Assembly (NCBI GenBank): GCA_038230415.1 | Contig: JBBRNH010000046.1 | Coordinates: 1-40,876 of the forward strand | DNA: 40,876 nt | Origin: JBBRNH01 sp038230415 | GTDB lineage: Bacteria; Bacteroidota; Bacteroidia; Cytophagales; Spirosomataceae | Direction: 5' to 3' | Part shown: in pieces, positions 15,511 to 23,455 of the stretch | Layout: each line of letters opens with the position of its first letter | Numbering within the stretch: the stretch's first letter is position 1 | The notes under the pieces: generated by a model | The model's database searches: none | Told to the model about the DNA's origin: nothing | Seen by the model: only the letters and a program-made list of their open reading frames with translations | Program-made: the position numbers and the translations under genes

Positions 15511-17262
15511 ATGGCCGACTCAACCCACTCAACACCCGGCGCAGCCACTGCCGCCGACGCTGATTCTCCCGCTAAATCACTGAATTTCATTGAGCAGGTT
15601 GTTGAGCAGGACCTCGCCGAGGGGAAGAACGGCGGGCGTGTGCATACCCGTTTCCCGCCCGAACCGAACGGGTATCTGCACCTCGGCCACGCCAAATCTA
15701 TTTGCCTGAATTTTGGGCTGGCCGATCAATACGGCGGGCAGACCAACCTCCGCTTCGATGACACCAACCCCGTTACCGAAGATACCGAATACGTGGATTC
15801 GATCAAAAACGACCTGCGTTGGTTGGGCTTTGACTGGGAAAATGAGCGGTATGCGTCTGACTATTTCGAGCAGATTTATGCGTTTGCCGAGACCCTGATT
15901 CAGAAGGGGTTAGCCTACGTGGATGATTCGACCGCCGAGCAGATTGCCGCCCAGAAAGGCACGCCCACCGAACCCGGTCAGCACAGCCCGTTCCGCGACC
16001 GCACCGTTGCCGAAAACCTCGATTTGTTCCGGCAGATGCGGGCCGGTGTTTTTGCCGATGGTGCTAAGGTGCTGCGGGCCAAAATAGACATGGCCTCGCC
16101 CAATATGCACTTCCGCGACCCGGTGATGTACCGCATCAAACACGCCCACCACCACCGCACCGGCGATGCCTGGTGCATTTACCCGATGTATGATTTCGCG
16201 CACGGCCAGTCTGACAGTATCGAGGGCATCACGCACTCGCTTTGCACACTGGAGTTTGAGGTGCATCGGCCCGTGTATGACTGGTACATCGGGCAGCTTG
16301 GTATCTTCCCGTCGCGCCAAATCGAGTTTGCCCGGCTCAACCTGACCTACACCGTGATGAGCAAACGAAAGCTCAGAACGCTGGTCGAAGACGGTATCGT
16401 TCGCGGCTGGGACGACCCCCGGATGCCGACCTTAGCCGGGATTCGGCGACGCGGCTACACGCCCACCAGCATCCGCAACTTCTGCGACCGGATTGGCATT
16501 GCCCGGCGCGATAACCTGATTGACGTGGGACTGCTGGAGTTTTGTATCCGGGAGGAACTCAACAAAACCACCCACCGCGTGATGGCCGTGCTATCGGGTA
16601 GCCGCCCCGACGAGGCCCCGCTGAAACTCGTACTGACCAACTACCCCGACGGCCACCAGGAAACACTGCCCATCGAAAACAACCCCGAAGACCCCGCGTC
16701 GGGTGAGCGGATGGTGCCGTTTGGCCGCGAGATTCTCATCGAGCGCGATGATTTCATGGAAAATCCACCCAAAAAATTCTTCCGGCTGGCTCCCGGCCAG
16801 CTCGTCCGGTTGAAGGGCGCGTATATTATCCGCTGCGATGAGGTGGTGAAAGACGCTGACGGTCAGCTTGTTGAACTGCGCTGCACGTATATTCCCGAAA
16901 GCAAAAGCGGCCACGACATGTCGGGCCTGAAAGTGCAGGGAACCATCCACTGGGTGTCGGCGGCCCACGCGCTGCCCTCCGAAGTACGGCTCTACGACCG
17001 GCTGTTTCGGGTGGAGAACCCGGCGGCTGAAGACACGGGAGGCCGCCCCGGAGATTTTAAGGAACTCCTGAACCCGGAATCATTGGTAGTGGTGCGGGCG
17101 ATGGTTGAGCCGGGCTTGGCCGATTTGCCCGTTGGTGAGCGGGTGCAGTTTATGCGGAAAGGCTATTTCTGCGTAGATGCCGACAGCGCACCCGGCGCGT
17201 TGGTTTTCAACCGCATCGTAACGCTCAAAGATGGCTGGGCCAAAGAGCAGAAAAAGGGCTGA
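15511..17262 (+). CDS. glnS: Glutaminyl-tRNA synthetase
   Basis: A 583-residue class I aminoacyl-tRNA synthetase that charges tRNA-Gln with glutamine in the cytoplasm. The ATP-binding HIGH-type motif is HLGH (57-60) in EPNGYLHLGHAKS. The second signature is MSKRK (283-287), the GlnRS form of KMSKS. GlnRS-specific segments include DWENERYASDYFEQ, RGWDDPRMPTLAGIRRRGY and the C-terminal beta-barrel anticodon-binding domain. Length matches bacterial GlnRS with a short disordered N-terminal extension. The ATG at 15511 is used because the upstream TTG lies inside the promoter. The stop is followed after one base by the ATG of the restriction endonuclease, so all three genes may be on one transcript. 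Confidence 0.97.
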   Translation: MADSTHSTPGAATAADADSPAKSLNFIEQVVEQDLAEGKNGGRVHTRFPPEPNGYLHLGHAKSICLNFGLADQYGGQTNLRFDDTNPVTEDTEYVDSIKNDLRWLGFDWENERYASDYFEQIYAFAETLIQKGLAYVDDSTAEQIAAQKGTPTEPGQHSPFRDRTVAENLDLFRQMRAGVFADGAKVLRAKIDMASPNMHFRDPVMYRIKHAHHHRTGDAWCIYPMYDFAHGQSDSIEGITHSLCTLEFEVHRPVYDWYIGQLGIFPSRQIEFARLNLTYTVMSKRKLRTLVEDGIVRGWDDPRMPTLAGIRRRGYTPTSIRNFCDRIGIARRDNLIDVGLLEFCIREELNKTTHRVMAVLSGSRPDEAPLKLVLTNYPDGHQETLPIENNPEDPASGERMVPFGREILIERDDFMENPPKKFFRLAPGQLVRLKGAYIIRCDEVVKDADGQLVELRCTYIPESKSGHDMSGLKVQGTIHWVSAAHALPSEVRLYDRLFRVENPAAEDTGGRPGDFKELLNPESLVVVRAMVEPGLADLPVGERVQFMRKGYFCVDADSAPGALVFNRIVTLKDGWAKEQKKG

Positions 17263-17263
17263 T

Positions 17264-17920
17264 ATGACAGAACTGACGCTTGAGAATCTCCTCGCAGAAG
17301 CAACTCGATTTTGTGCAACAGAATCGGAATACGCCAATACAGAACTTTTTGGCGTGACTGACGGCAAAGCCATTGGTACGTTGATTGAGCAGAAATTCAA
17401 GAAGCATCTGGCCTTGTCTTACTCATTTATGGCAGGTAATTCGGCCAATGGGATTGATCTGCCAGACGTACATATTTCGACCGACATCAAAGTAACGTCT
17501 GTACGGCAACCGCAATCGTCCTGCCCGTTTAAGAGTGCGCGGCAGAAGATTTATGGATTGGGGTATAACCTGCTTTTGTTTGTTTACGACAAAGCCGACG
17601 ACCCGATTACCAAAACCGCCCGGCTTCAGTTTGTGCGTTGTGCATTTGTTAAGCAATCACGCACGGCAGATTACACAACTACGTTTCGACTCCGGCAAAT
17701 GCTGGCCGACGGAGCCAATACCGAAGACATTGCCGCTTACCTGACCGACCGGAACATCCCTGCCGATGATATTTATCTGGCTCAGTTAGCCGACGAAATC
17801 GTCCAGCAACCACCTGAACAGGGTTACCTGACAATTTCCAATGCCTTACAATGGCGGTTGCAATATGGGCGCGTTGTGGGCTTGAATCAAGCCGTTGACG
17901 GAATCATAAAACTCGTTTGA
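17264..17920 (+). CDS. Type II restriction endonuclease (putative)
   Basis: A 218-residue protein directly upstream of a DNA adenine methyltransferase. A PD-(D/E)XK-like site is visible: IDLPDVHISTDIKVTS, with Asp65/Asp68 and Asp74-Ile75-Lys76, followed by a core strand and helix (LGYNLLLFVYDK). Size, context and motif all fit a type IIP endonuclease; I cannot assign a recognition sequence. The ATG at 17264 lies one base after the glnS stop, and its own stop lies one base before the methyltransferase ATG; both junctions read TGATATG. The coding DNA looks more AT-rich than glnS, which suggests acquisition by transfer. No C-protein gene is present. Confidence 0.82.
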   Translation: MTELTLENLLAEATRFCATESEYANTELFGVTDGKAIGTLIEQKFKKHLALSYSFMAGNSANGIDLPDVHISTDIKVTSVRQPQSSCPFKSARQKIYGLGYNLLLFVYDKADDPITKTARLQFVRCAFVKQSRTADYTTTFRLRQMLADGANTEDIAAYLTDRNIPADDIYLAQLADEIVQQPPEQGYLTISNALQWRLQYGRVVGLNQAVDGIIKLV

Positions 17921-17921
17921 T

Positions 17922-19691
17922 ATGCAATTGCTCCATGCGCCCTGTGCCGAACAGGTTACCAACTTTTTGCAGGATTTACTGACAGCCGATTTGTCATTCG
18001 AGGCTACCAACGAGCAACTACGGCAACAGAGCGGCATCATTGATTTCTTTACAGGGGTTGATGACTGGCAAACAACCCGCGATGAACTAACCAACCGCCT
18101 ACCACTGGCTGAAGAGCATAATGCAGCGGAATACGGTGATTTTCAGACGAGTGAGTCACTGGCAAAACGGTTGTGCGCCACTATAGCCGAAGACGGATTT
18201 GCTCCGACTATTTTGCTGGAGCCAACGTGTGGGCAAGGGAATTTTCTGCTGGCCGCGCTCAGGCAATTTCCTGATGTTAAGGCTGTTTATGGAGTGGAGA
18301 TTTACAAGCCCTATCTCTATCAGTGTAAGTTTCAACTGCTTAACTACTTTTTAGAAAATCGTGCGTTAAAACCACCGGCTATTTGTCTGCTGCACCAAAG
18401 CGTTTTCGACACTGATTTTGGGCAGTTGATTCGCCGAACTGATGCTGATAAGCTGCTCATTGTGGGCAATCCGCCCTGGGTCACAAATGCGGGCCTTGGT
18501 GTGCTGTCATCCCAAAACCTACCTGAAAAAACAAACTTCAAACGGCTTACCGGCTTAGACGCACTAACGGGTAAAAGCAATTTCGACATTGCTGAGTTTG
18601 TTATTATTCAACTTCTTAGAACGTTTCACCAACAGCCGGGCCAACTGGCTTTGTTGGTAAAAAATACGGTCATCAAGAATATTGTTGAGGGGCAACCAGC
18701 GGCTGGGTTTGCTATTTCCAGGTTACAGAAACGAGTCATAGATGCAAAGAAAGAATTCGGCGTATCGGCAGATGCGGCTTTGTTTATGGCAACTTTAGCC
18801 GCATCTGAGCCAGCCCAGATGTGCCAGGAGATACCAATACCATTGCCGGGTTCAACCGGCAAGTCTCACTCGTTTGGCTGGACGAAGAATAAATTCGTCT
18901 CAAATCTCGAAGCCTACCAGTCCGTTGCCGTTTTTGATGGCCGTTGCCCTTTCGAGTGGCGGCAGGGGCTGAAGCACGATTGCTCGGCAGTAATGGAACT
19001 TAGCCAACACGCCGGTCACTATGCCAGCGGTGTTACTACGGATGTTGAGTTGGAATCTGGGTTAGTCTATCCGATGTACAAAAGTTCTGACCTGAGACAA
19101 CCCATTGCCGGATCAGCCCGGCGGTTTACGATTGTTACGCAGAAACGAATCGGACAAGACACCGCTTATATCAAGGAACAATTTCCACTAACGCATAGCT
19201 ACCTAAAAAAACAGGAAACGCTTTTTGCGAACCGAAAATCAAGTATCTATCGCGGTAAACCACAGTACAGCATTTTTGGCATCGGTGATTATTCGTTCAA
19301 ACCCTATAAAGTTGCCATTTCAGCGCTCTACAAGGAACCCGTTTTTTCGCTGGTCTTGCCCACAGATAGTAAGCCCGCTATGCTTGATGACACGTGCTAT
19401 TTTTTAGGTTTTGATGAACTCTCAGAAGCGTTGATAACCATGCTGTTGTTGAATCATCCGCTGACGTACCAGCTGTTACAAGCGATTACGTTTGCTGATG
19501 CCAAACGCGTCTTTACAAAAGATGTGTTAATGCGGGTTGATTTGGGGATTGTAAAAGAGAGACTTACATTCAACGATATTCGCCGGTCTATTCCAGACTG
19601 TTACCACAAATCATTGTGCCTTAACGATTGGCTTCAGTACCTCAGTAACCAGATTCAGCCAATCCGTCAAACCCAACTGACCCTTTTCTGA
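17922..19691 (+). CDS. N6-adenine DNA methyltransferase of the restriction-modification system
   Basis: A 589-residue gamma-type methyltransferase. The AdoMet-binding motif I is LEPTCGQGNFLLAAL (99-113), motif IV is NPPWVTN (from Asn183), and an upstream motif X-like segment reads GDFQTSESLAKRL. A short conserved segment, GLDALTGKSNFDIAEF, follows motif IV. The large C-terminal part would be the target recognition domain. It protects host DNA from the endonuclease encoded just upstream. Because the nuclease comes first, the order is unusual for a self-regulating system. The gene is convergent with the dctA-type gene and no strong terminator was seen in the 59-bp gap. Confidence 0.92.
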   Translation: MQLLHAPCAEQVTNFLQDLLTADLSFEATNEQLRQQSGIIDFFTGVDDWQTTRDELTNRLPLAEEHNAAEYGDFQTSESLAKRLCATIAEDGFAPTILLEPTCGQGNFLLAALRQFPDVKAVYGVEIYKPYLYQCKFQLLNYFLENRALKPPAICLLHQSVFDTDFGQLIRRTDADKLLIVGNPPWVTNAGLGVLSSQNLPEKTNFKRLTGLDALTGKSNFDIAEFVIIQLLRTFHQQPGQLALLVKNTVIKNIVEGQPAAGFAISRLQKRVIDAKKEFGVSADAALFMATLAASEPAQMCQEIPIPLPGSTGKSHSFGWTKNKFVSNLEAYQSVAVFDGRCPFEWRQGLKHDCSAVMELSQHAGHYASGVTTDVELESGLVYPMYKSSDLRQPIAGSARRFTIVTQKRIGQDTAYIKEQFPLTHSYLKKQETLFANRKSSIYRGKPQYSIFGIGDYSFKPYKVAISALYKEPVFSLVLPTDSKPAMLDDTCYFLGFDELSEALITMLLLNHPLTYQLLQAITFADAKRVFTKDVLMRVDLGIVKERLTFNDIRRSIPDCYHKSLCLNDWLQYLSNQIQPIRQTQLTLF

Positions 19692-19750
19692 TTGCTTTTA
19701 TACAACGTAAATAGAAACGAGCAGTAGTTAGGCAATAATGCCGAAATCCC

Positions 19751-21055
19751 TCAAACCCGCTCCACGGCCACCGCCTGTTCCCCTGCCCTATTCTCGCCAA
19801 AGGCCCGTTCCATCTGCACCCGGTCGAAGGCTTTTTCGTTGTTCGAGAGCCAGACCGTTGCCACCCCATTGCCGATAAAGTTGGTGATGGCGCGGGCTTC
19901 GGACATAAACCGATCAACACCCAAGAGCAACGCCAGCCCCTCCACCGGAATCACCTTGATGGCCGTGAGCGTACTCGCCAGCACGATAAAACCGCTGCCC
20001 GTTACGCCAGCCGCGCCTTTGCTCGTCACCATCAAAATCCCGATGATGGTCAGAATCTGTTCCAGGGTGAGTTGCACGTTGAAAACCTGCGCCAGAAAAA
20101 TCGTCGCCATCGAGAGGTAAATCGTCGTGCCGTCGAGGTTAAACGAATACCCCGCCGGAACCACTAAACCGACAACGGGCTTGGCGCAACCCATTTTCTC
20201 CAATTTTTCCATGAGCGAGGGCAAAGCCGCTTCCGACGACGATGTTCCCAGCACAATCAGCAACTCGTCTTTGATATAGACCAGAAACGACCAGATTTTG
20301 ATACGGTACTGCCAGAGAATCAGGCCCATCACGCCGAAGATAAACACCGCCATTGTGGTATAAACCGTCAGCATCAGTTTGGCTAAGGGCAGCAGTGTTT
20401 TCACGCCGTATTTGGCAATGGTAAACGCCATGCCGCCAAAGGCACCAATCGGAGCAAAAAGCATGACTTTGTGCAAGGCTTTGAACAGGTTTTTGGAGAC
20501 GGGTTGCAGGGCATCCACAACCCGCTGCCGCCCCGAATACAGGCTCAACACCACGCCCAGAACGATAGCCAGCACGAGTACTTGCAGGGTGATATTGTCC
20601 CAGAAAAACTTGGCCCAGCTAAAATGCGTCGCACTGTTGGTGTATTTCGAGATGTCGCCCCCGGCAATGGCGTTCGTCACCACACCGTCGCCGGGGCGGA
20701 TAATGTTGGCAACAATCACGCCCACAATCAGGGCAATGGTAGTCACGACTTCAAAATAAATCAACGCTTTCGCCCCTACTTTACCGACCTTTTTCAGATC
20801 GCCCATCGAAATAATACCGAGCAGAATGGTCAGAAAAATAATGGGTGCGATAAACAACTTTACGACGCTGATAAACGCGCTGCTGCACAGTTCGCTAAAC
20901 GTGGTCTTGAGTTCAAACTCAGCCAAAAACAGGTTGATTTTTATCGGTTTGTCCAGCACCGGCATCAACGCAATATCGGGTGCGAAATGGCCGAGCAAAA
21001 TGCCGCAAACAATAGATGTAAGCACCCAGAAGGTCAGGTTTTGGAAGATTTTCAT
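19751..21055 (-). CDS. DctA/GltP-family dicarboxylate:cation symporter
   Basis: A 434-residue inner-membrane transporter of the DAACS family (C4-dicarboxylate or glutamate/aspartate with Na+ or H+). Signature elements: the HP1 serine-rich tip GTSSSEAALPSLM, the TM7 segment AGYSFNLDGT, HP2 TSKGAAGVTGSGF, and TM8 DRFMSEARAITNFIGNG with the substrate-binding Arg. The ATG at 21055 (MKIFQNLTFWVLT) is preferred to the longer frame because the extra N terminus is encoded by the inverted repeat at 21071-21162. The last residues (AGEQAVAVERV) are hydrophilic. Substrate cannot be fixed from sequence. Confidence 0.93.
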   Translation of the reverse strand: MKIFQNLTFWVLTSIVCGILLGHFAPDIALMPVLDKPIKINLFLAEFELKTTFSELCSSAFISVVKLFIAPIIFLTILLGIISMGDLKKVGKVGAKALIYFEVVTTIALIVGVIVANIIRPGDGVVTNAIAGGDISKYTNSATHFSWAKFFWDNITLQVLVLAIVLGVVLSLYSGRQRVVDALQPVSKNLFKALHKVMLFAPIGAFGGMAFTIAKYGVKTLLPLAKLMLTVYTTMAVFIFGVMGLILWQYRIKIWSFLVYIKDELLIVLGTSSSEAALPSLMEKLEKMGCAKPVVGLVVPAGYSFNLDGTTIYLSMATIFLAQVFNVQLTLEQILTIIGILMVTSKGAAGVTGSGFIVLASTLTAIKVIPVEGLALLLGVDRFMSEARAITNFIGNGVATVWLSNNEKAFDRVQMERAFGENRAGEQAVAVERV

Positions 21056-21070
21056 GGTAACGGGTTTTAT

Positions 21071-21162
21071 AACACAGAGACACAGAGGTTTCACAAAGGT
21101 CACAGAGAAATTTAATCCAGAAAAACTCCATGACCTCTGTGAGACCTTTGTGTCTCTGTGTT
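21071..21162. repeat. Intergenic inverted repeat, CACAGAGACACAGAGG family
   Basis: Arms 21071-21107 and 21126-21162 are close to 37-bp reverse complements with a few mismatches and an 18-bp loop. The right arm ends on the first base of the AEC transporter stop codon (21162-21164). It resembles the element at 5082-5162 in word content (CAC-GAGAC). It lies 16 bp upstream of the dctA-type ATG. Confidence 0.9.
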
Positions 21163-22082
21163 TAACTTTTTAGTATCAACTCAATCAATCCCACCGTCAG
21201 CAACGAAAGCGGAATACCGATGCCCACCATCCGGGCGGCCAGGGGCGGATCGAGACCGTAATTGGCCGCAATCACAGCCGCCGTATTCATTGGCCCCAAT
21301 GCCGACCCAATTACGCAGATTTCGGCCATTGGGCCGCGTTGGTTCAGGACAAACAGCACCAGAAACGCGATCAGGGCCGGGGCCAGCAGCAGTTTATACC
21401 CCAAGCCCCACCACAACCCCCGGCTCTGCCAGCTTTCGGGCCGGAAATCCAACTGCATCCCCACCGACAGTAACGCCAGAAAACTGAACGGACTACCCAC
21501 CCGCTGCAACACCTCGCGCATGACCAACGGCCAATGCCAACCCAACCCATTAACCATTAACGCCACCGCAAACGCCCCGAACGTGGGAAACTGTAAGACG
21601 TTGACCACCAATTGTTTCGCCGTGATGCGCTGCCCCGATTTTGTTGGCGCGTGGTACGAAGCCAGCAAAACCCCCACCGTGCCACAAACCAGAAACGACC
21701 CGGCCTGACTCATCAACACGCCCGTTTTGAGGCCTTCGGAACCGTAGAGCAACTCGAAAATCGGGAAGCCCACAAATGATACGCTCGGTATGCCCGCCGT
21801 GAGCGTCAGCACAGTACGGGTTTGGTTGGTCAGGCCCAGCCGCGACTGCATCGCCCAGAAAAACAGCCAGCTTCCCGCAAATACTACCCAGGGCATCAGC
21901 ACCGCCAGCGCGTATCGGCTGTCAAACCGTAACTCACTGGCATAGAGCAATGTCAATGCGGGCAGGCACACATAAATCAAGACTTGATTAATGGCTTTGG
22001 GTGCGTCGCCGTTCACCACGCGCCACTGCCGGAGTACGGTTCCGGCCAGCAGACAAATCAGTAAGAAAAAAACATGGGTCAT
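21162..22082 (-). CDS. AEC-family permease
   Basis: A 306-residue, roughly ten-helix membrane protein of the auxin-efflux-carrier/malonate-transporter family. Typical features are the N-terminal LLAGTVLRQWR...VLIYVCLPALTLLYAS repeat, the central GIPSVSFVGFPIFELLYG segment, and the C-terminal half with GSALGPMNTAAVIAANYGLD. These proteins move organic anions by an elevator-type mechanism. The ATG lies one base after the DUF819 stop, so the two membrane proteins are surely co-translated. The substrate is unknown. Confidence 0.88.
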   Translation of the reverse strand: MTHVFFLLICLLAGTVLRQWRVVNGDAPKAINQVLIYVCLPALTLLYASELRFDSRYALAVLMPWVVFAGSWLFFWAMQSRLGLTNQTRTVLTLTAGIPSVSFVGFPIFELLYGSEGLKTGVLMSQAGSFLVCGTVGVLLASYHAPTKSGQRITAKQLVVNVLQFPTFGAFAVALMVNGLGWHWPLVMREVLQRVGSPFSFLALLSVGMQLDFRPESWQSRGLWWGLGYKLLLAPALIAFLVLFVLNQRGPMAEICVIGSALGPMNTAAVIAANYGLDPPLAARMVGIGIPLSLLTVGLIELILKS

Positions 22083-22083
22083 G

Positions 22084-23328
22084 CTATAATCGAAACAACC
22101 AACCCGTAATCAGCCCGCCGTAGGTGCCGAGAATATGGCTCAACACGGCCAGCAACACCCCCACCGGAGCCAACGCCGGATGAAACACCGAGGCTACCGC
22201 CGGGGCCGTTGATACGCCACCGATATTGGCCTGACTGCCCACCGCCACAAAAAAATACGGCGCACGCAGCAGCCGGGCCGCGCCCAGCATCACGCCAACA
22301 TGAATCAGCATCCAGAGAACAGCCACCAAAAATAAGCCGCCATTGCCGCCAATGTTCGACACGTCGAGCCGCATTCCGATGGTCATAATCAGCAAATAGA
22401 CAAACAGCGTGGCTAAATCCGTCGTGCCGAGTTTCTCCAATTTTCGGAGTTTCGTGAACGATAAGCCAATACCGAGCGAAGTCGAGAGAATTACGACCCA
22501 CAGAAAATTCGACGTAAACGGGTCTAATCCATACTGCACGAGCGTGGCTTTGTAGGGCGTGAGCCAGCCCGACAGCCAGCCCGCGCCCGCGTGAGCCACT
22601 GCCCCGCCACCAAAACCCAGCGCAGCTATGGTGGTCAAATCCAGCAGGTTAGCGGGCCGGTCGGGTTCGTCGCGGTAGGCCAGGATGCGCTCCCGAACGT
22701 CATCAATGGCGCGGGTGTCGGCCCGGAGCCAGCGGTCAATTTTAGCCCGGTGCGCCACGCCGTAGATCAAACAGGCTGTCCAGAGGTTGGCAACAACGGC
22801 ATCAATCACGAGCATCACGGCAAACAGTCCTTCGGGGCAGCCATAAATTTCTTTCAGGGCCAACTGACTGCTGCTGCCGCCAATCCAACTGCCCGACATC
22901 GTGACTAATCCCCGCCAGTACTCGCCCGCAATAGCTTCTTCCCGAAAACCGGGCAGCACCGCCATTACCGTTGCCAGCGCAATTGGCCCGCCAACAACCA
23001 CGCCCAAAGTGCCGGCCAGAAACGTCAGCAATGCTTTTCGGCCTAACCGCGCAATGGCCCGCAGGTCGGCGGTGGAAGTAAGGAGTACGAGCGCGGCAGG
23101 CAGCAGATAGGTAGTCGCCATTTTGTACAGCCCCGACGTTTCGCCCGAAATCAGGTGCAGGCTGTTCATCGTTCCCGGAAAAACGTAGCACAGCAGCAAC
23201 GCCGGCACGATCCCATAAAAGCGTTGCCAGTAGCGGTTTTCGGAGCGGCTCGTCCTGAAAATCAAGACGAGCAGCACCAGAAAAATCCCCAGCGTAACGG
23301 CATCGTTGGTAATAAGCGGTTGAGTCAT
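22084..23328 (-). CDS. DUF819 family membrane protein
   Basis: A 414-residue, ten-or-more-helix protein of the DUF819 family (YjcL-like). Recognisable pieces: YVFPGTMNSLHLI, LLPAALVLLTSTADLRAIARLG, TMSGSWIGGSSSQLALKEIYG and VGSQANIGGVSTAPAVAS. The two GS/GG-rich re-entrant loops, one in each half, resemble the inverted repeats of elevator-type transporters. No substrate has been assigned to the family. It is followed after one base by the AEC permease, and preceded by the repeat that ends the TonB receptor gene. Confidence 0.88.
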   Translation of the reverse strand: MTQPLITNDAVTLGIFLVLLVLIFRTSRSENRYWQRFYGIVPALLLCYVFPGTMNSLHLISGETSGLYKMATTYLLPAALVLLTSTADLRAIARLGRKALLTFLAGTLGVVVGGPIALATVMAVLPGFREEAIAGEYWRGLVTMSGSWIGGSSSQLALKEIYGCPEGLFAVMLVIDAVVANLWTACLIYGVAHRAKIDRWLRADTRAIDDVRERILAYRDEPDRPANLLDLTTIAALGFGGGAVAHAGAGWLSGWLTPYKATLVQYGLDPFTSNFLWVVILSTSLGIGLSFTKLRKLEKLGTTDLATLFVYLLIMTIGMRLDVSNIGGNGGLFLVAVLWMLIHVGVMLGAARLLRAPYFFVAVGSQANIGGVSTAPAVASVFHPALAPVGVLLAVLSHILGTYGGLITGWLFRL

Positions 23329-23344
23329 CCTAAAAAATGATGGG

Positions 23345-23455
23345 ACGCGGACTGAGCAGATTATTGCGGATCCACACAGATTTTTTTCTGATTCGTGACT
23401 AAATCAACCGTTAAAATCAGCGTAAATCCGCTCAATCTGTGTTATCTGCGTTCTA
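23345..23455. repeat. Intergenic inverted repeat, TTATCTGCGTTC family, copy 1
   Basis: The left half (from about 23345) is partly complementary to the right half (to about 23455). The right end GTTATCTGCGTTC (23441-23453) is identical to the element at 36668-36762 (36746-36758), and GTTAAAATCAGCGTAAAT occurs in the other copy in reverse. The TonB receptor stop codon TAA (23442-23444) and its last codons (E-R-R) lie in the repeat. Confidence 0.8.

Noticed and set aside
15312..15695. Open frames over the pyrimidine tract (Ser/Pro-rich on plus, Glu/Arg-rich on minus).
   Set aside because: They are by-products of a 9-bp, three-codon repeat with no start context or family; the tract lies in the glnS promoter.
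21056..21103. Longer N terminus of the DctA-type transporter.
   Set aside because: The added residues are encoded by an inverted repeat; the family begins at MKIFQN.
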